NCBI GenBank assembly: GCA_000434535.1
Contig: FR878675.1
Coordinates: 1-31,295 of the forward strand
Reading direction: 5' to 3'
Source of the DNA: Collinsella sp. CAG:166
GTDB taxonomy: Bacteria > Actinomycetota > Coriobacteriia > Coriobacteriales > Coriobacteriaceae
DNA length: 31,295 nucleotides
Shown piece by piece: positions 1 to 7,991 of this stretch. How positions within the stretch are numbered: the first letter of the stretch is position 1; each line of letters starts with the position of its first letter. The position numbers and the translations under genes are program-made. The notes under the pieces were generated by a model. The model ran no database searches, had not been told where the DNA came from, and saw nothing but the letters and a program-made list of their open reading frames with translations.

Positions 1-4
1 GGAG

Positions 5-57
5 TGGGGGAAGGGGTGGGGAAAGGTGTTGAAAAATGGGGAGGTTCCCCATATTAT
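5..57 (+). promoter_or_regulatory. mraZ promoter overlapped by MraZ-box-like repeats
   Basis: A sigma-A type promoter reads TTGAAA (29-34), a 17-nt spacer and TATTAT (52-57). TGGGG-type words lie at 5-9, 17-21 and 37-41, with a degenerate TGTTG at 27-31; the last three are spaced exactly 10 bp. MraZ is known to bind TGGGN repeats separated by 5-nt spacers upstream of its own gene, so this fits an autoregulatory operator covering the -35 region. Binding is inferred, not shown. Confidence 0.7.
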
Positions 58-125
58 TAATGACGTCGACAGGCGGGGTGGTTCCCCGCGTACGTGCCAT
101 CTGAGTAACCGAGGGGAGGGCGCAC

Positions 126-560
126 ATGGGAATGACTGGTGCATACGAGCGCAATCTCGATGCAAAAGGTCGTCTGTCCCTGCCTGCACCCCTTCGCGAG
201 GAGCTTGGAGAGCACGTTCGCGTGTTCAAAGCCCTGGATGTCGATGCTCTGTACGTGTTCTCTGCCGAGGCCTTCGATAAGTGGGTCGAAGGACTCTTCG
301 CGGGTCGTGAGGGCCACGAGGGTTTTAACCCGCGTGACATTAACGACCAGAAGCTCATGAGGGCGATCAACAAGCGCACCACGTCGATGGACGTGGACAG
401 CGCCGGTCGTATCGGTCTTTCCGAGTCTCTCCGCAAGCAGGCGAACCTCGACCGCGAGGTCACGGTTGTGGGCAACTACGACCACCTTGAGGTTTGGGAT
501 CGCGCCGCGGCCGATGAGGACGATGACGATGAGGCCCTGCTGGACCTCTTCTTCTCGTAA
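126..560 (+). CDS. mraZ: Transcriptional regulator MraZ
   Basis: DNA-binding regulator of the division and cell wall cluster. The 144-residue protein carries the two AbrB-like half-domains typical of MraZ: an N-terminal copy with DAKGRLSLPA (about residues 13-22) and a second with DSAGRIGLSE (about 91-100). Family members form ring-shaped oligomers and repress their own operon by binding direct TGGGN repeats, which are present upstream at 5-41. The start ATG follows a GAGGGGAGG ribosome site. The C terminus is an acidic run (DEDDDDEALLDLFF), longer than in E. coli. It is the first gene of the cluster and lies 20 bp before rsmH. Confidence 0.97.
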   Translation: MGMTGAYERNLDAKGRLSLPAPLREELGEHVRVFKALDVDALYVFSAEAFDKWVEGLFAGREGHEGFNPRDINDQKLMRAINKRTTSMDVDSAGRIGLSESLRKQANLDREVTVVGNYDHLEVWDRAAADEDDDDEALLDLFFS

Positions 561-580
561 GGGCAAGGCACGGGTAACGG

Positions 581-1546
581 ATGGAGCGTGGGATCTTGAC
601 ACAAGAATATCGGCATGAACCTGTCATGCTCGGCGAAGTGCTTGAGTCGCTGCGGCTAAAGAGCGGCTCCGTTGTCTGCGATTGCACCCTTGGCGGTGCC
701 GGCCATTCGGTAAAGATGGCCGCGCAGGTGGGGGAGACGGGCCTTTTGCTCGGCGTCGATCAGGACGACATGGCCCTCGAGGCCGCTGGCGCCCGTCTGG
801 ACCGCGAGGTTCCCGGCGTTCCGCACCAGCTGCTGAAGGGCAACTTCGGCGACTTGGACGAGCTGCTTTGCTCGGCCGAGGTGCCCGGGGTCGATGGCTT
901 CCTGTTCGATTTGGGCGTTTCGTCACCGCAACTCGATATCCCTGGCAGGGGCTTTTCGTATAACGAGGACGCCCCATTGGACATGCGGATGGATCCGGGT
1001 AATAACACCTTAAACGCAGCTGAGGTCATCAACACCTATAACGAACACGACCTCGCCCGGATTCTACGCGTCTACGGCGAAGAGAAGTTCGCCTCGCAGA
1101 TCGCGCGCGAGATCGTGCGCCGCCGCGAGCAAGAACCGATCGAAACCACCGGCCAATTTGTCGAGATCATCAAGGCGGGTATCCCGGCTGCCGCTCGTCG
1201 GCATGGCGGACACCCGGCCAAGAAAAGTTTCCAGGCCATTCGCATCGAGGTCAATCACGAGCTCGATGTGCTCGAACGAGGGCTTGATGCCGCCACCAGG
1301 TGGCTCAACCCGGGCGGACGTATCTGCGTCATCTCGTATCACTCGCTCGAGGACCGTATCGTAAAGAACCACTTTAAGGAGATGAGCCAGGGGTGCACGT
1401 GTCCGCCGGAGATTCCGGTGTGCGTGTGCGGCAACGTGCCGATACTCAAGGTCATCACCCGCAAACCCTTGGTTGCCCAGCCTGATGAGGTTGAGCGCAA
1501 CCCTCGGGCGAGATCAGCCAAAATCCGTGTGGCGCAGCGTCTGTAG
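581..1546 (+). CDS. rsmH: 16S rRNA (cytosine(1402)-N(4))-methyltransferase RsmH
   Basis: S-adenosylmethionine-dependent methyltransferase that modifies C1402 of 16S rRNA in the ribosomal P site; also called MraW. The 321-residue product has the family N terminus YRHEPVMLGEVL, a glycine-rich SAM-binding loop DCTLGGAGHS at 34-43, FDLGVSSPQLD, the RGFSYNEDAPLDMRMD segment, and a C-terminal cysteine cluster (C272, C274, C281, C283) as in other RsmH proteins. It sits in its conserved place right after mraZ. The start is uncertain: ATG at 581 has a weak ribosome site, while an in-frame TTG at 596 follows GGAG and would give the more typical N terminus MTQEYRHEPVM. Confidence 0.97.
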   Translation: MERGILTQEYRHEPVMLGEVLESLRLKSGSVVCDCTLGGAGHSVKMAAQVGETGLLLGVDQDDMALEAAGARLDREVPGVPHQLLKGNFGDLDELLCSAEVPGVDGFLFDLGVSSPQLDIPGRGFSYNEDAPLDMRMDPGNNTLNAAEVINTYNEHDLARILRVYGEEKFASQIAREIVRRREQEPIETTGQFVEIIKAGIPAAARRHGGHPAKKSFQAIRIEVNHELDVLERGLDAATRWLNPGGRICVISYHSLEDRIVKNHFKEMSQGCTCPPEIPVCVCGNVPILKVITRKPLVAQPDEVERNPRARSAKIRVAQRL

Positions 1547-1636
1547 GCGCGACCGCGCGATATTGGACCTCCCGCTCGCACCATAAACGAAGCTTAAACA
1601 CACTACCAACGTACTCGGGATGGGAGGCGGCATATC

Positions 1637-2107
1637 ATGGGCTACAACACTTCAAGCGCAGCACTCGCCTATGATATGAACGCCATGCCCGCCTATCGTG
1701 AGACGCCGCAGGCCCCCGTTGCTCCCCGTGAGCAGCGCACGCCGCGCTTTGATGTCTACACGGGCGCGGGCCGTCAGGCAAACCAGGCGGTAAGCCCGGT
1801 TTTCATGAGCGTTCTTAAAACGTTTTGCATCATTGCGGCTATCTTCATGACGATCGGCGTCGCCCGCGTGGCGCTCGCCGGCGTTACGGCCCAGGTGCTC
1901 AACAGCAACGCCGAGCTTACCAACACGCTCGAAAAGGCGACCGATGAGAGCTCCGACCTGGAGGTCATGCATTCGGTCTATGGCGCCGACACGCGCATTC
2001 GCGACCTTGCGGGCGCTTATGGCATGGTGGAGCCCAGCGAGAGCGTTACACTTGACTTTTCGCAGGATGCAGCCGCGGGCGCCAACGCGACCGCGACCGC
2101 TCAGTAG
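1637..2107 (+). CDS. FtsL-like single-pass division protein
   Basis: A 156-residue bitopic membrane protein between rsmH and ftsI, exactly where ftsL lies in dcw clusters. It has a cytoplasmic N-terminal tail of about 53 residues rich in Pro, Ala and Arg, one membrane helix (roughly residues 54-80, VFMSVLKTFCIIAAIFMTIG and onward), then a heptad-like stretch with NSNAELTNTLEKATDESSDLEVM that can form the short coiled coil typical of FtsL/DivIC, and an Ala/Thr-rich end. FtsL is too divergent to name on sequence alone, so the call rests on topology and position. FtsL is expected to pair with FtsB/DivIC and FtsQ and to activate FtsW-FtsI. GGGAGG lies 9 nt before the ATG. Confidence 0.8.
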   Translation: MGYNTSSAALAYDMNAMPAYRETPQAPVAPREQRTPRFDVYTGAGRQANQAVSPVFMSVLKTFCIIAAIFMTIGVARVALAGVTAQVLNSNAELTNTLEKATDESSDLEVMHSVYGADTRIRDLAGAYGMVEPSESVTLDFSQDAAAGANATATAQ

Positions 2108-2124
2108 CAAGACGGTAGCTGAGT

Positions 2125-3990
2125 ATGACAAATGACTATCGCCGCGGTTCCGATGGGGGCCGCGGTTCTGGACGTCCCTCGTCGCGGGGACGTTCTGGTT
2201 ATCAAGGAACGGGTCGGCAATCTTACAACGCCGGGCAGTCCCGTGGCAACGACCCGGCGTCGCGACTTCGCGGCTCGGGCGGCCCTCAAGTGCATAACAC
2301 CAGGTCGCGCAAGAGTTCGTCGACCGAATGGCTCACAGGCGCGCCTCTGCCTCGCCGCAAAGCCGTCATGGGATTCATTGGGCTTGGCTTGGGCTTGGGC
2401 GTCTTTCGCCTTGCCGACTATCAAATTGTCGAAGCCGATAAACTGCGCGAGCGTGCCGATGCGCGCCGCCTGCTTGCGCAGACCCTCTATGCCAAACGCG
2501 GCACCATCTACGACCGCAACGGTAACGTGCTGGCGTCGTCGGTCGAATGTCGCAACATCGCCGTGAACCCGCAGCTTGTCGAGGATGTTGACAAGACGGT
2601 GTCGGCGCTGGTCAAGGCAACTGGAATCGATAAAAAGACCTGCCGCAAGCTCGTCGAGTCCGATGGCACCTGGGTGTATATCAAGCGCCAAGTGGACGAA
2701 GACGATGCTGCGGTGCTGGAGAAGAAGAACCTGCCCGGCGTGCTTTTTGAGCAGGCCATGAAGCGCGTATATCCATACGGCAATCTGGCATCGCAGGTGC
2801 TGGGTGTAGTGAATGTGGACAACGACGGCTTGACGGGTCTCGAAAAGCAATACAACAAGCTTCTGACCGGCACGAACGGTTCTCTCGTACGCGAGCGCGC
2901 GAGGGACGGCAGCTATATCGCGGGCGGTGCCTATAAAAAGGTGGCCGCGGTCGACGGCGTTGATATCGTGACGACGCTCGACGTCAATATCCAGCGTGCG
3001 GCTGAGGATGCTCTGGCAGAGGCTGTCGAGAAGACAAAGGCCAAGAACGGCTCGGCTTTGGTCACCGACCCCACGACCGGTGAAATTCTCGCAGCCTGCT
3101 CGTACCCGACCTACGACCAGACCGATCTGGAGAACGCCAAGACCGAGGATATGAACCTGCGCCTGGTCACTGACGCCTACGAGCCCGGCTCGGTCTTTAA
3201 GACGCTCGTGGCGGGCGCCGGCTTCGACTTGGGCGTCGTACGATCGAGTACGTCGTTTGAGGTGCCGGCGAGCATCAAGGTGGGCGACGATACCGTTACC
3301 GATGCCGATAAGCGCGACTATGGCATGACCATGGATGTGCGCGAGATGATGCGCCGTTCGTCCAATGTGGGCTTTGTCCTGGTGGGGCGCAAGATCGGTG
3401 CCGACGACTTTGCCGCCTATGTGGACAAGTGGGGCATCGGTCACAGCTCCGGTGTCGATTTTCCGGGCGAGAGCCTGGGCATCGTCAAGGAGCGTGACCA
3501 GTATGACGGCGCCACGCTGGGATCGATGAGCTTTGGACAGGCGCTGTCCGTCTCGCCGATTGAGATCGCACGTGCCGTGGGCGGCATCGCCAACGGCGGC
3601 GTGATGATGACCCCGCACTTCTATAAGTCCAGCAAAGGCGACGAGAAGGACTGGGGCGAAGGCGAACGCGCGATTTCTGAGGACGCCGCATCCCAGGTGA
3701 CATCGTGCATGCAGACGGTCGTGTCCGAGGGAACGGGCGTTGGCGGCGCGGTTGACGGCTATGACGTGGCGGGTAAGACCGGTACGGCCGAACGAGCCGA
3801 CGAGAACGGCGGCTACCTCAAGGAGAACTACATGTCGTCCTTTATGGGCTTTGCGCCGGCACAATCGCCCAAGGTGCTGTGCTATATCACGCTCGACGGA
3901 ACGCCGAGCGGCTCAGATGCCGCTGCGGTGCCGTTCCAGTCCATTATGGCCAACGCGCTCGACGTGCTGGGTATCCCGCACACGAAGTAG
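2125..3990 (+). CDS. ftsI: Septal peptidoglycan transpeptidase, class B PBP (FtsI/PBP3-type)
   Basis: D,D-transpeptidase that cross-links septal peptidoglycan with FtsW. The 621-residue protein has a Gly/Arg/Ser-rich cytoplasmic tail (1-79), a membrane anchor (about 80-100), the class B dimerisation domain, and a transpeptidase domain with all three active-site motifs: SVFK with nucleophile S356, S412-S-N414, and K551-T-G553. The dimerisation region includes AKRGTIYDRNGNVLA, a normal PBP2/FtsI landmark. No C-terminal PASTA repeats follow, unlike some Gram-positive division PBPs. It begins 17 bp after the ftsL-like gene and is probably co-transcribed. The ribosome site is weak. The basic N-terminal tail is unusually long for FtsI. 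Confidence 0.95.
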   Translation: MTNDYRRGSDGGRGSGRPSSRGRSGYQGTGRQSYNAGQSRGNDPASRLRGSGGPQVHNTRSRKSSSTEWLTGAPLPRRKAVMGFIGLGLGLGVFRLADYQIVEADKLRERADARRLLAQTLYAKRGTIYDRNGNVLASSVECRNIAVNPQLVEDVDKTVSALVKATGIDKKTCRKLVESDGTWVYIKRQVDEDDAAVLEKKNLPGVLFEQAMKRVYPYGNLASQVLGVVNVDNDGLTGLEKQYNKLLTGTNGSLVRERARDGSYIAGGAYKKVAAVDGVDIVTTLDVNIQRAAEDALAEAVEKTKAKNGSALVTDPTTGEILAACSYPTYDQTDLENAKTEDMNLRLVTDAYEPGSVFKTLVAGAGFDLGVVRSSTSFEVPASIKVGDDTVTDADKRDYGMTMDVREMMRRSSNVGFVLVGRKIGADDFAAYVDKWGIGHSSGVDFPGESLGIVKERDQYDGATLGSMSFGQALSVSPIEIARAVGGIANGGVMMTPHFYKSSKGDEKDWGEGERAISEDAASQVTSCMQTVVSEGTGVGGAVDGYDVAGKTGTAERADENGGYLKENYMSSFMGFAPAQSPKVLCYITLDGTPSGSDAAAVPFQSIMANALDVLGIPHTK

Positions 3991-4076
3991 GGGGGGTTAC
4001 AATCTTTGGGGCGTGGTTTGTTGTCCCATATGAGGGGTGTTCACATGCCCTGCACCACGCATGCGCGGCGCTGGGA

Positions 4077-4082
4077 TACAAT
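4077..4082 (+). promoter_or_regulatory. Candidate -10 element before murF
   Basis: The 129-bp gap between ftsI and murF is the only sizeable break early in the cluster. It holds TACAAT 38 bp before the murF start, but no TTGACA-like hexamer at the right distance. It may be an internal promoter; support is limited to this hexamer. Confidence 0.3.
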
Positions 4083-4119
4083 ACGCCGATAGCATTATTA
4101 GGTTTACAGGGGAGCTGCA

Positions 4120-5544
4120 ATGATAGAGATCGCCGTCAACAACCTCGCGGCCGCAACAGGGGCCCGAACCGTGACGGGAGAAGCCGATCGGGTATGCCGC
4201 GGGTGCGTTATCGACTCGCGTCAGGTCGAGGAAGGGACGATTTTCGTCGCCTTTCCCGGTGAAAACGTCGACGGCAATGATTTTGCTTCCCGTGCCGTCC
4301 AGTCGGGTGCCGGCGCCGTCGTAATGACGCGTGAGCCCGAGGCCGAGCTGGTCTCGCTGGCACAGGACAAGGGCTGTGCCATCTTGCTGACCGATGATCC
4401 CGAGGACTTTCTGCTGCGTTTGGCGCACACGTACCGTCTGGAGCTTGGCTGCCTGGTCGTTGGTATTACCGGTTCCATCGGCAAGACGACGACCAAGGAC
4501 GTGCTCGCCGCCGTGCTCGCCAAGCGCTATCGTGTCTGGGCCACCAAGGGCAATTTCAATAACCTGATCGGCATGCCGCTCACGGTGCTTTCCGCTCCGG
4601 CCGATACCGAGGTCCTGGTGCTCGAGATGGGCATGAACCATTTCCACGAGATCGAGCGCCTGTCCCAGTCCGCCAATCCCAACCTTGCCATCGTGAGCAA
4701 GATTGGTACCTCTCATATCGGCATTTTGGGTAGCCGCGAGAACATCGCCCGCGCTAAGGCCGAGATTGTCCAGGGTATGTGCGCCGCTGGCGACTTCTTG
4801 CCGCTGCTGGTTTTGGGCGGCGAGGACGACTTTACGCCGTTCATTCGCGATACGTTCGCCCAGCCTGCTGGTATCGACGTGATGCTGGCCGGCGTCTCGG
4901 ACGATGATGAGGTCCGTGCCCGCGACGTTCGAGTTGATGACGAGGGCCGTCCGGTCTTTACGCTCGATTTTGGTCAGGGCGAGACAATCGATACCATGCT
5001 TGCCATCCCCGGCGTGCAGTCCGTCCCAAATGCCGTTAAGGCCGCCGCGGTTGCCTATCGCCTGGGCGTGACGCCCGAGCAGATCGATGCTGCCTTTAGA
5101 GGCCTCACGATCACCGGTCACCGCCAGGAGATCAAGCGCGCCAAGAGCGGTGCCCGCGTCATTGACGATTCCTATAACGCCAGCGCCGAATCCATGGCTG
5201 CTGGCCTCGATCTACTGTGCTCGCTTTCGTGCACGGGGTCTCGCATGGCGATCTTGGGCGAGATGGGCGAGATGGGCGATGAGGCTCCTCGTATGCATGA
5301 ACTCGTGGGCGCCTATGCCGCCGCCAAGAAGCTCGACATGCTGGCGTGCGTGGGTGGTGAGCTGGCCCAGCTTATGGCCGATGCCGCGCGCATGATGGGC
5401 ATGGACGAGGACCGCATCCAGGTGTTCTCCGATTATCAGCAGGTGCTCGACCGCATGGGCGGCGCGCTTGAAAAACATGATGTTGTACTGGTCAAGGGTT
5501 CCCGCTTTGTTGAGCTCGACCGCTTTGTGGAAGGTGTGTGCTAG
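4120..5544 (+). CDS. murF: UDP-N-acetylmuramoyl-tripeptide--D-alanyl-D-alanine ligase MurF
   Basis: Cytoplasmic ATP-dependent ligase that adds D-Ala-D-Ala to UDP-MurNAc-tripeptide, the last soluble step of precursor synthesis. The 474-residue protein has the MurF N-terminal domain (VIDSRQVEEGTIFVAFPG, around 30-47), the Mur ligase P-loop GITGSIGKTT at 115-124, the substrate region KGNFNNLIGMPLTV, the EMGMNH segment that separates MurF from MurE, and the C-terminal domain beginning near DDSYNAS. A good AGGGGAG ribosome site precedes the ATG. It ends 3 bp before mraY. murE, its usual upstream partner, is absent here. Confidence 0.97.
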   Translation: MIEIAVNNLAAATGARTVTGEADRVCRGCVIDSRQVEEGTIFVAFPGENVDGNDFASRAVQSGAGAVVMTREPEAELVSLAQDKGCAILLTDDPEDFLLRLAHTYRLELGCLVVGITGSIGKTTTKDVLAAVLAKRYRVWATKGNFNNLIGMPLTVLSAPADTEVLVLEMGMNHFHEIERLSQSANPNLAIVSKIGTSHIGILGSRENIARAKAEIVQGMCAAGDFLPLLVLGGEDDFTPFIRDTFAQPAGIDVMLAGVSDDDEVRARDVRVDDEGRPVFTLDFGQGETIDTMLAIPGVQSVPNAVKAAAVAYRLGVTPEQIDAAFRGLTITGHRQEIKRAKSGARVIDDSYNASAESMAAGLDLLCSLSCTGSRMAILGEMGEMGDEAPRMHELVGAYAAAKKLDMLACVGGELAQLMADAARMMGMDEDRIQVFSDYQQVLDRMGGALEKHDVVLVKGSRFVELDRFVEGVC

Positions 5545-5547
5545 CCC

Positions 5548-6567
5548 ATGTTCGGCAATCCCTCGTATCCAACGTATCAGGCTTTTTTGGGGCTTGGCAT
5601 CGCCGCTGCCATTGCGCTGCTGCTCATGCCGTGGTGGATCAAGCTACTCAAGGTCGAGGGTATCGGCCAGCAGGTTCGTGCCGACGGCCCCAAGCGTCAT
5701 TTGGTTAAGCAGGGAACGCCCACCATGGGTGGTGTTGTCATCCTCGTCGCGATCTCGCTGACCTGCCTGCTGATGGGCAAGCTCACCACCGAGCTCGTGC
5801 TCGTGCTGCTCGCCACGCTGGCGACCGGCGTGCTGGGCCTGATCGACGACCTGACCTCCGTTACGCATGGGCGCTCGCTCGGTCTGACGCCTCATGCCAA
5901 GATGATCGGCCTAACCATTATCTGTGTCACCTTTACGGTACTTGCCGTCAACTGGTGCGGCGTCGCCCCCGAGATTCGTTTTCCCGGCGGCCTGACGATT
6001 GACCTCGGTGTTCTTTCGACCACCATCTGCGGCCTTTCGTTCCCGTGGCTCTACATTGTCTTTTGCTGGCTGATGATCGCCGGTCTTTCTAATGCCGTGA
6101 ACCTGACCGATGGCCTTGACGGTCTTGCTGGCGGCACCTCCATGATCGCCATGCTCGCCATGGCCGCCATGGCGTTTTTGCACGGAGACGTGAACCTGTC
6201 CATCTTCTGCACCGCGTGTGCCGGTGCCTGCTTGGGCTTTCTGTGGTTCAACTGCTATCCGGCGAGCATCTTTATGGGCGATACCGGCTCGCTTGCCCTG
6301 GGCGCCGCGTTTGCCTGCACGTCCATCATGACCAACACCGAGGTCGTCTCCCTCATCATCGGCGGCCTGTTTATCGTTGAGACCCTGTCGGTCATGATTC
6401 AGGTTGTCTACTTCCACTTTACGCACAAGCGCGTCTTCCTTATGGCGCCCATCCATCATCATTTCGAAAAGAAGGGCTGGGCCGAGACCAAGGTCGTCAT
6501 CCGTTTTTGGATTATCGCTGCGGCCTTTGGTGCCGTTGGCCTTGCTTTGTTCTTCCAGTTGGGATAG
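5548..6567 (+). CDS. mraY: Phospho-N-acetylmuramoyl-pentapeptide-transferase MraY
   Basis: Integral membrane enzyme that joins phospho-MurNAc-pentapeptide to undecaprenyl phosphate, making lipid I. The 339-residue protein has about ten hydrophobic segments and the catalytic landmarks: the aspartate pair D100-D101 in IDDLTS, the NLTDGLDG loop at 185-192, the FMGDTGSLALG segment, and the HHH cluster H303-H305 before FEKKGWAE. Length is normal for Gram-positive MraY. It follows murF by 3 bp and precedes murD by 9 bp, so the three are very likely translated from one transcript. Confidence 0.98.
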   Translation: MFGNPSYPTYQAFLGLGIAAAIALLLMPWWIKLLKVEGIGQQVRADGPKRHLVKQGTPTMGGVVILVAISLTCLLMGKLTTELVLVLLATLATGVLGLIDDLTSVTHGRSLGLTPHAKMIGLTIICVTFTVLAVNWCGVAPEIRFPGGLTIDLGVLSTTICGLSFPWLYIVFCWLMIAGLSNAVNLTDGLDGLAGGTSMIAMLAMAAMAFLHGDVNLSIFCTACAGACLGFLWFNCYPASIFMGDTGSLALGAAFACTSIMTNTEVVSLIIGGLFIVETLSVMIQVVYFHFTHKRVFLMAPIHHHFEKKGWAETKVVIRFWIIAAAFGAVGLALFFQLG

Positions 6568-6576
6568 TGGTCTTTC

Positions 6577-7983
6577 ATGCCTCTTGCTGATGTCTTTAGC
6601 CTGCTCGTTTTGGGTCAGGGCAAATCCGGTCTCGATGTCGCCCGCTGGGCGCTGGCACATCCCGAGCGCGTAAGTGCCGTTACCGTGTATGGCGGCGGCA
6701 CCTCTGAGCCCAATGACGCCACGCGTGCGCTCGAGGCTGCTGGTGCGTCGTTTGTCTATGGGACCGAACAGGTCGAGGGCGCCTATGACGTATGCGTGAC
6801 GTGCCCGGGCATCTCGGAGTTCTCGGGCTTCTTTAAGGCCGGGCGCGAGCATGCCGCCCAGATTATGGGTGAGCCCGAGTTTGCCTATCGCCTGTCGCCC
6901 GATAACTGGATTGCCATCACTGGCACCAACGGCAAGACGACCACCACGTCGCTGACTGATTATCTGCTCAAGGCTGCCGGCGAGGCCAGCGTTGCTGTCG
7001 GCAACATCGGCGAGCCGCCGGTCAACGAGATTGACGGCCGAGCCCGCAACGAGTGGTTTGTGGCTGAGCTCTCGAGCTATCAGATTGCTACGACCACCGA
7101 GCTCCACCCTCGCGTTGCGGTGCTGCTCAACATCACTCCCGATCACTTGGGCTGGCATAAGAGCCATAAGAACTATGCGCTTGCCAAGATCAAACTGTTT
7201 GACAATATGGTCGATGACGATCTGGCGGTTGTCGACGTCGAAGACGCCGGCATTCACGAGTTCGATGAGTACATCTACACGCCGGGTCGTCGCATCTGCA
7301 AGGTCGCTTTTGACGAGCCCGAGGGCGAGGATGCCGCCTTTGTGCGCGACGGCAAGATGGTCGTGCGCCTGAAGGGCGTCGAGACCCCGCTCATCGCCAC
7401 ATCCGAGCTCAAGATCTCGGGCCATCACAATGTTATTAATGCCCTGTGCGCTGCCACGGCTGCCCTGGCAGTCGGTGCCGATGTCGATGGTGTCTGCCGC
7501 GGTCTGGCCTCGTTCCAGCCGCTCGAGCACCGCGTGGAGCCGTGTGGCGAGATTGACGGCGTGCGCTACGTCAACGATTCCAAGGCGACCAACACCGATG
7601 CGGTCGAGAAGGCACTGACGGCATTTCCCGATGACGATGTGATCTTGCTGCTCGGCGGCCACGATAAGGGCACGCCGCTCACGGACTTCGCGCGCGTCGT
7701 TATGGACAACGTGCGCTCGGTCGTCTGCTTTGGCGATGCGCGTGAGCGCTTCACCGCCGCTATGGACGAGGCCGATGTCGATGGCGATGTGGATATCGCC
7801 CAGGCGGATGACCTACGCGACGCCGTGGACGTCGCCCGTTCGCTGTCGAGCCGTGGTGACGTGATCTTACTTTCTCCTGCCTGCTCTTCGTTCGATGAGT
7901 TCTCGGGCTATGAGGAGCGCGGCCGCGTGTTTAAGGACTACGTGGCCCAGCTTGCCGCTGCAGCGAAATCACAAATGGAATAG
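6577..7983 (+). CDS. murD: UDP-N-acetylmuramoyl-L-alanine--D-glutamate ligase MurD
   Basis: Cytoplasmic ligase that adds D-glutamate to UDP-MurNAc-L-Ala using ATP. The 468-residue protein has an N-terminal nucleotide-binding fold (LVLGQGKSGLDVARW), the Mur ligase P-loop GTNGKTTT at 116-123, AELSSYQI, the NITPDHLGWH segment, HNVINALCA, and a C-terminal domain with NDSKATNTDAVEKAL and the LLLGGHDKG turn typical of MurD. It starts 9 bp after mraY and ends 8 bp before the GTG of ftsW. Confidence 0.97.
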   Translation: MPLADVFSLLVLGQGKSGLDVARWALAHPERVSAVTVYGGGTSEPNDATRALEAAGASFVYGTEQVEGAYDVCVTCPGISEFSGFFKAGREHAAQIMGEPEFAYRLSPDNWIAITGTNGKTTTTSLTDYLLKAAGEASVAVGNIGEPPVNEIDGRARNEWFVAELSSYQIATTTELHPRVAVLLNITPDHLGWHKSHKNYALAKIKLFDNMVDDDLAVVDVEDAGIHEFDEYIYTPGRRICKVAFDEPEGEDAAFVRDGKMVVRLKGVETPLIATSELKISGHHNVINALCAATAALAVGADVDGVCRGLASFQPLEHRVEPCGEIDGVRYVNDSKATNTDAVEKALTAFPDDDVILLLGGHDKGTPLTDFARVVMDNVRSVVCFGDARERFTAAMDEADVDGDVDIAQADDLRDAVDVARSLSSRGDVILLSPACSSFDEFSGYEERGRVFKDYVAQLAAAAKSQME

Positions 7984-7991
7984 GGGTTGCG

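Noticed and set aside
2101..3864. 587-codon open frame on the minus strand opposite ftsI
   Set aside because: It mirrors the strongly biased codons of ftsI, has no family motif and overlaps a gene with all transpeptidase motifs. A GC-rich shadow.
5911..7662. 583-codon open frame on the minus strand opposite mraY and murD
   Set aside because: Spans two well-supported genes, has low-complexity composition and no recognisable domain.
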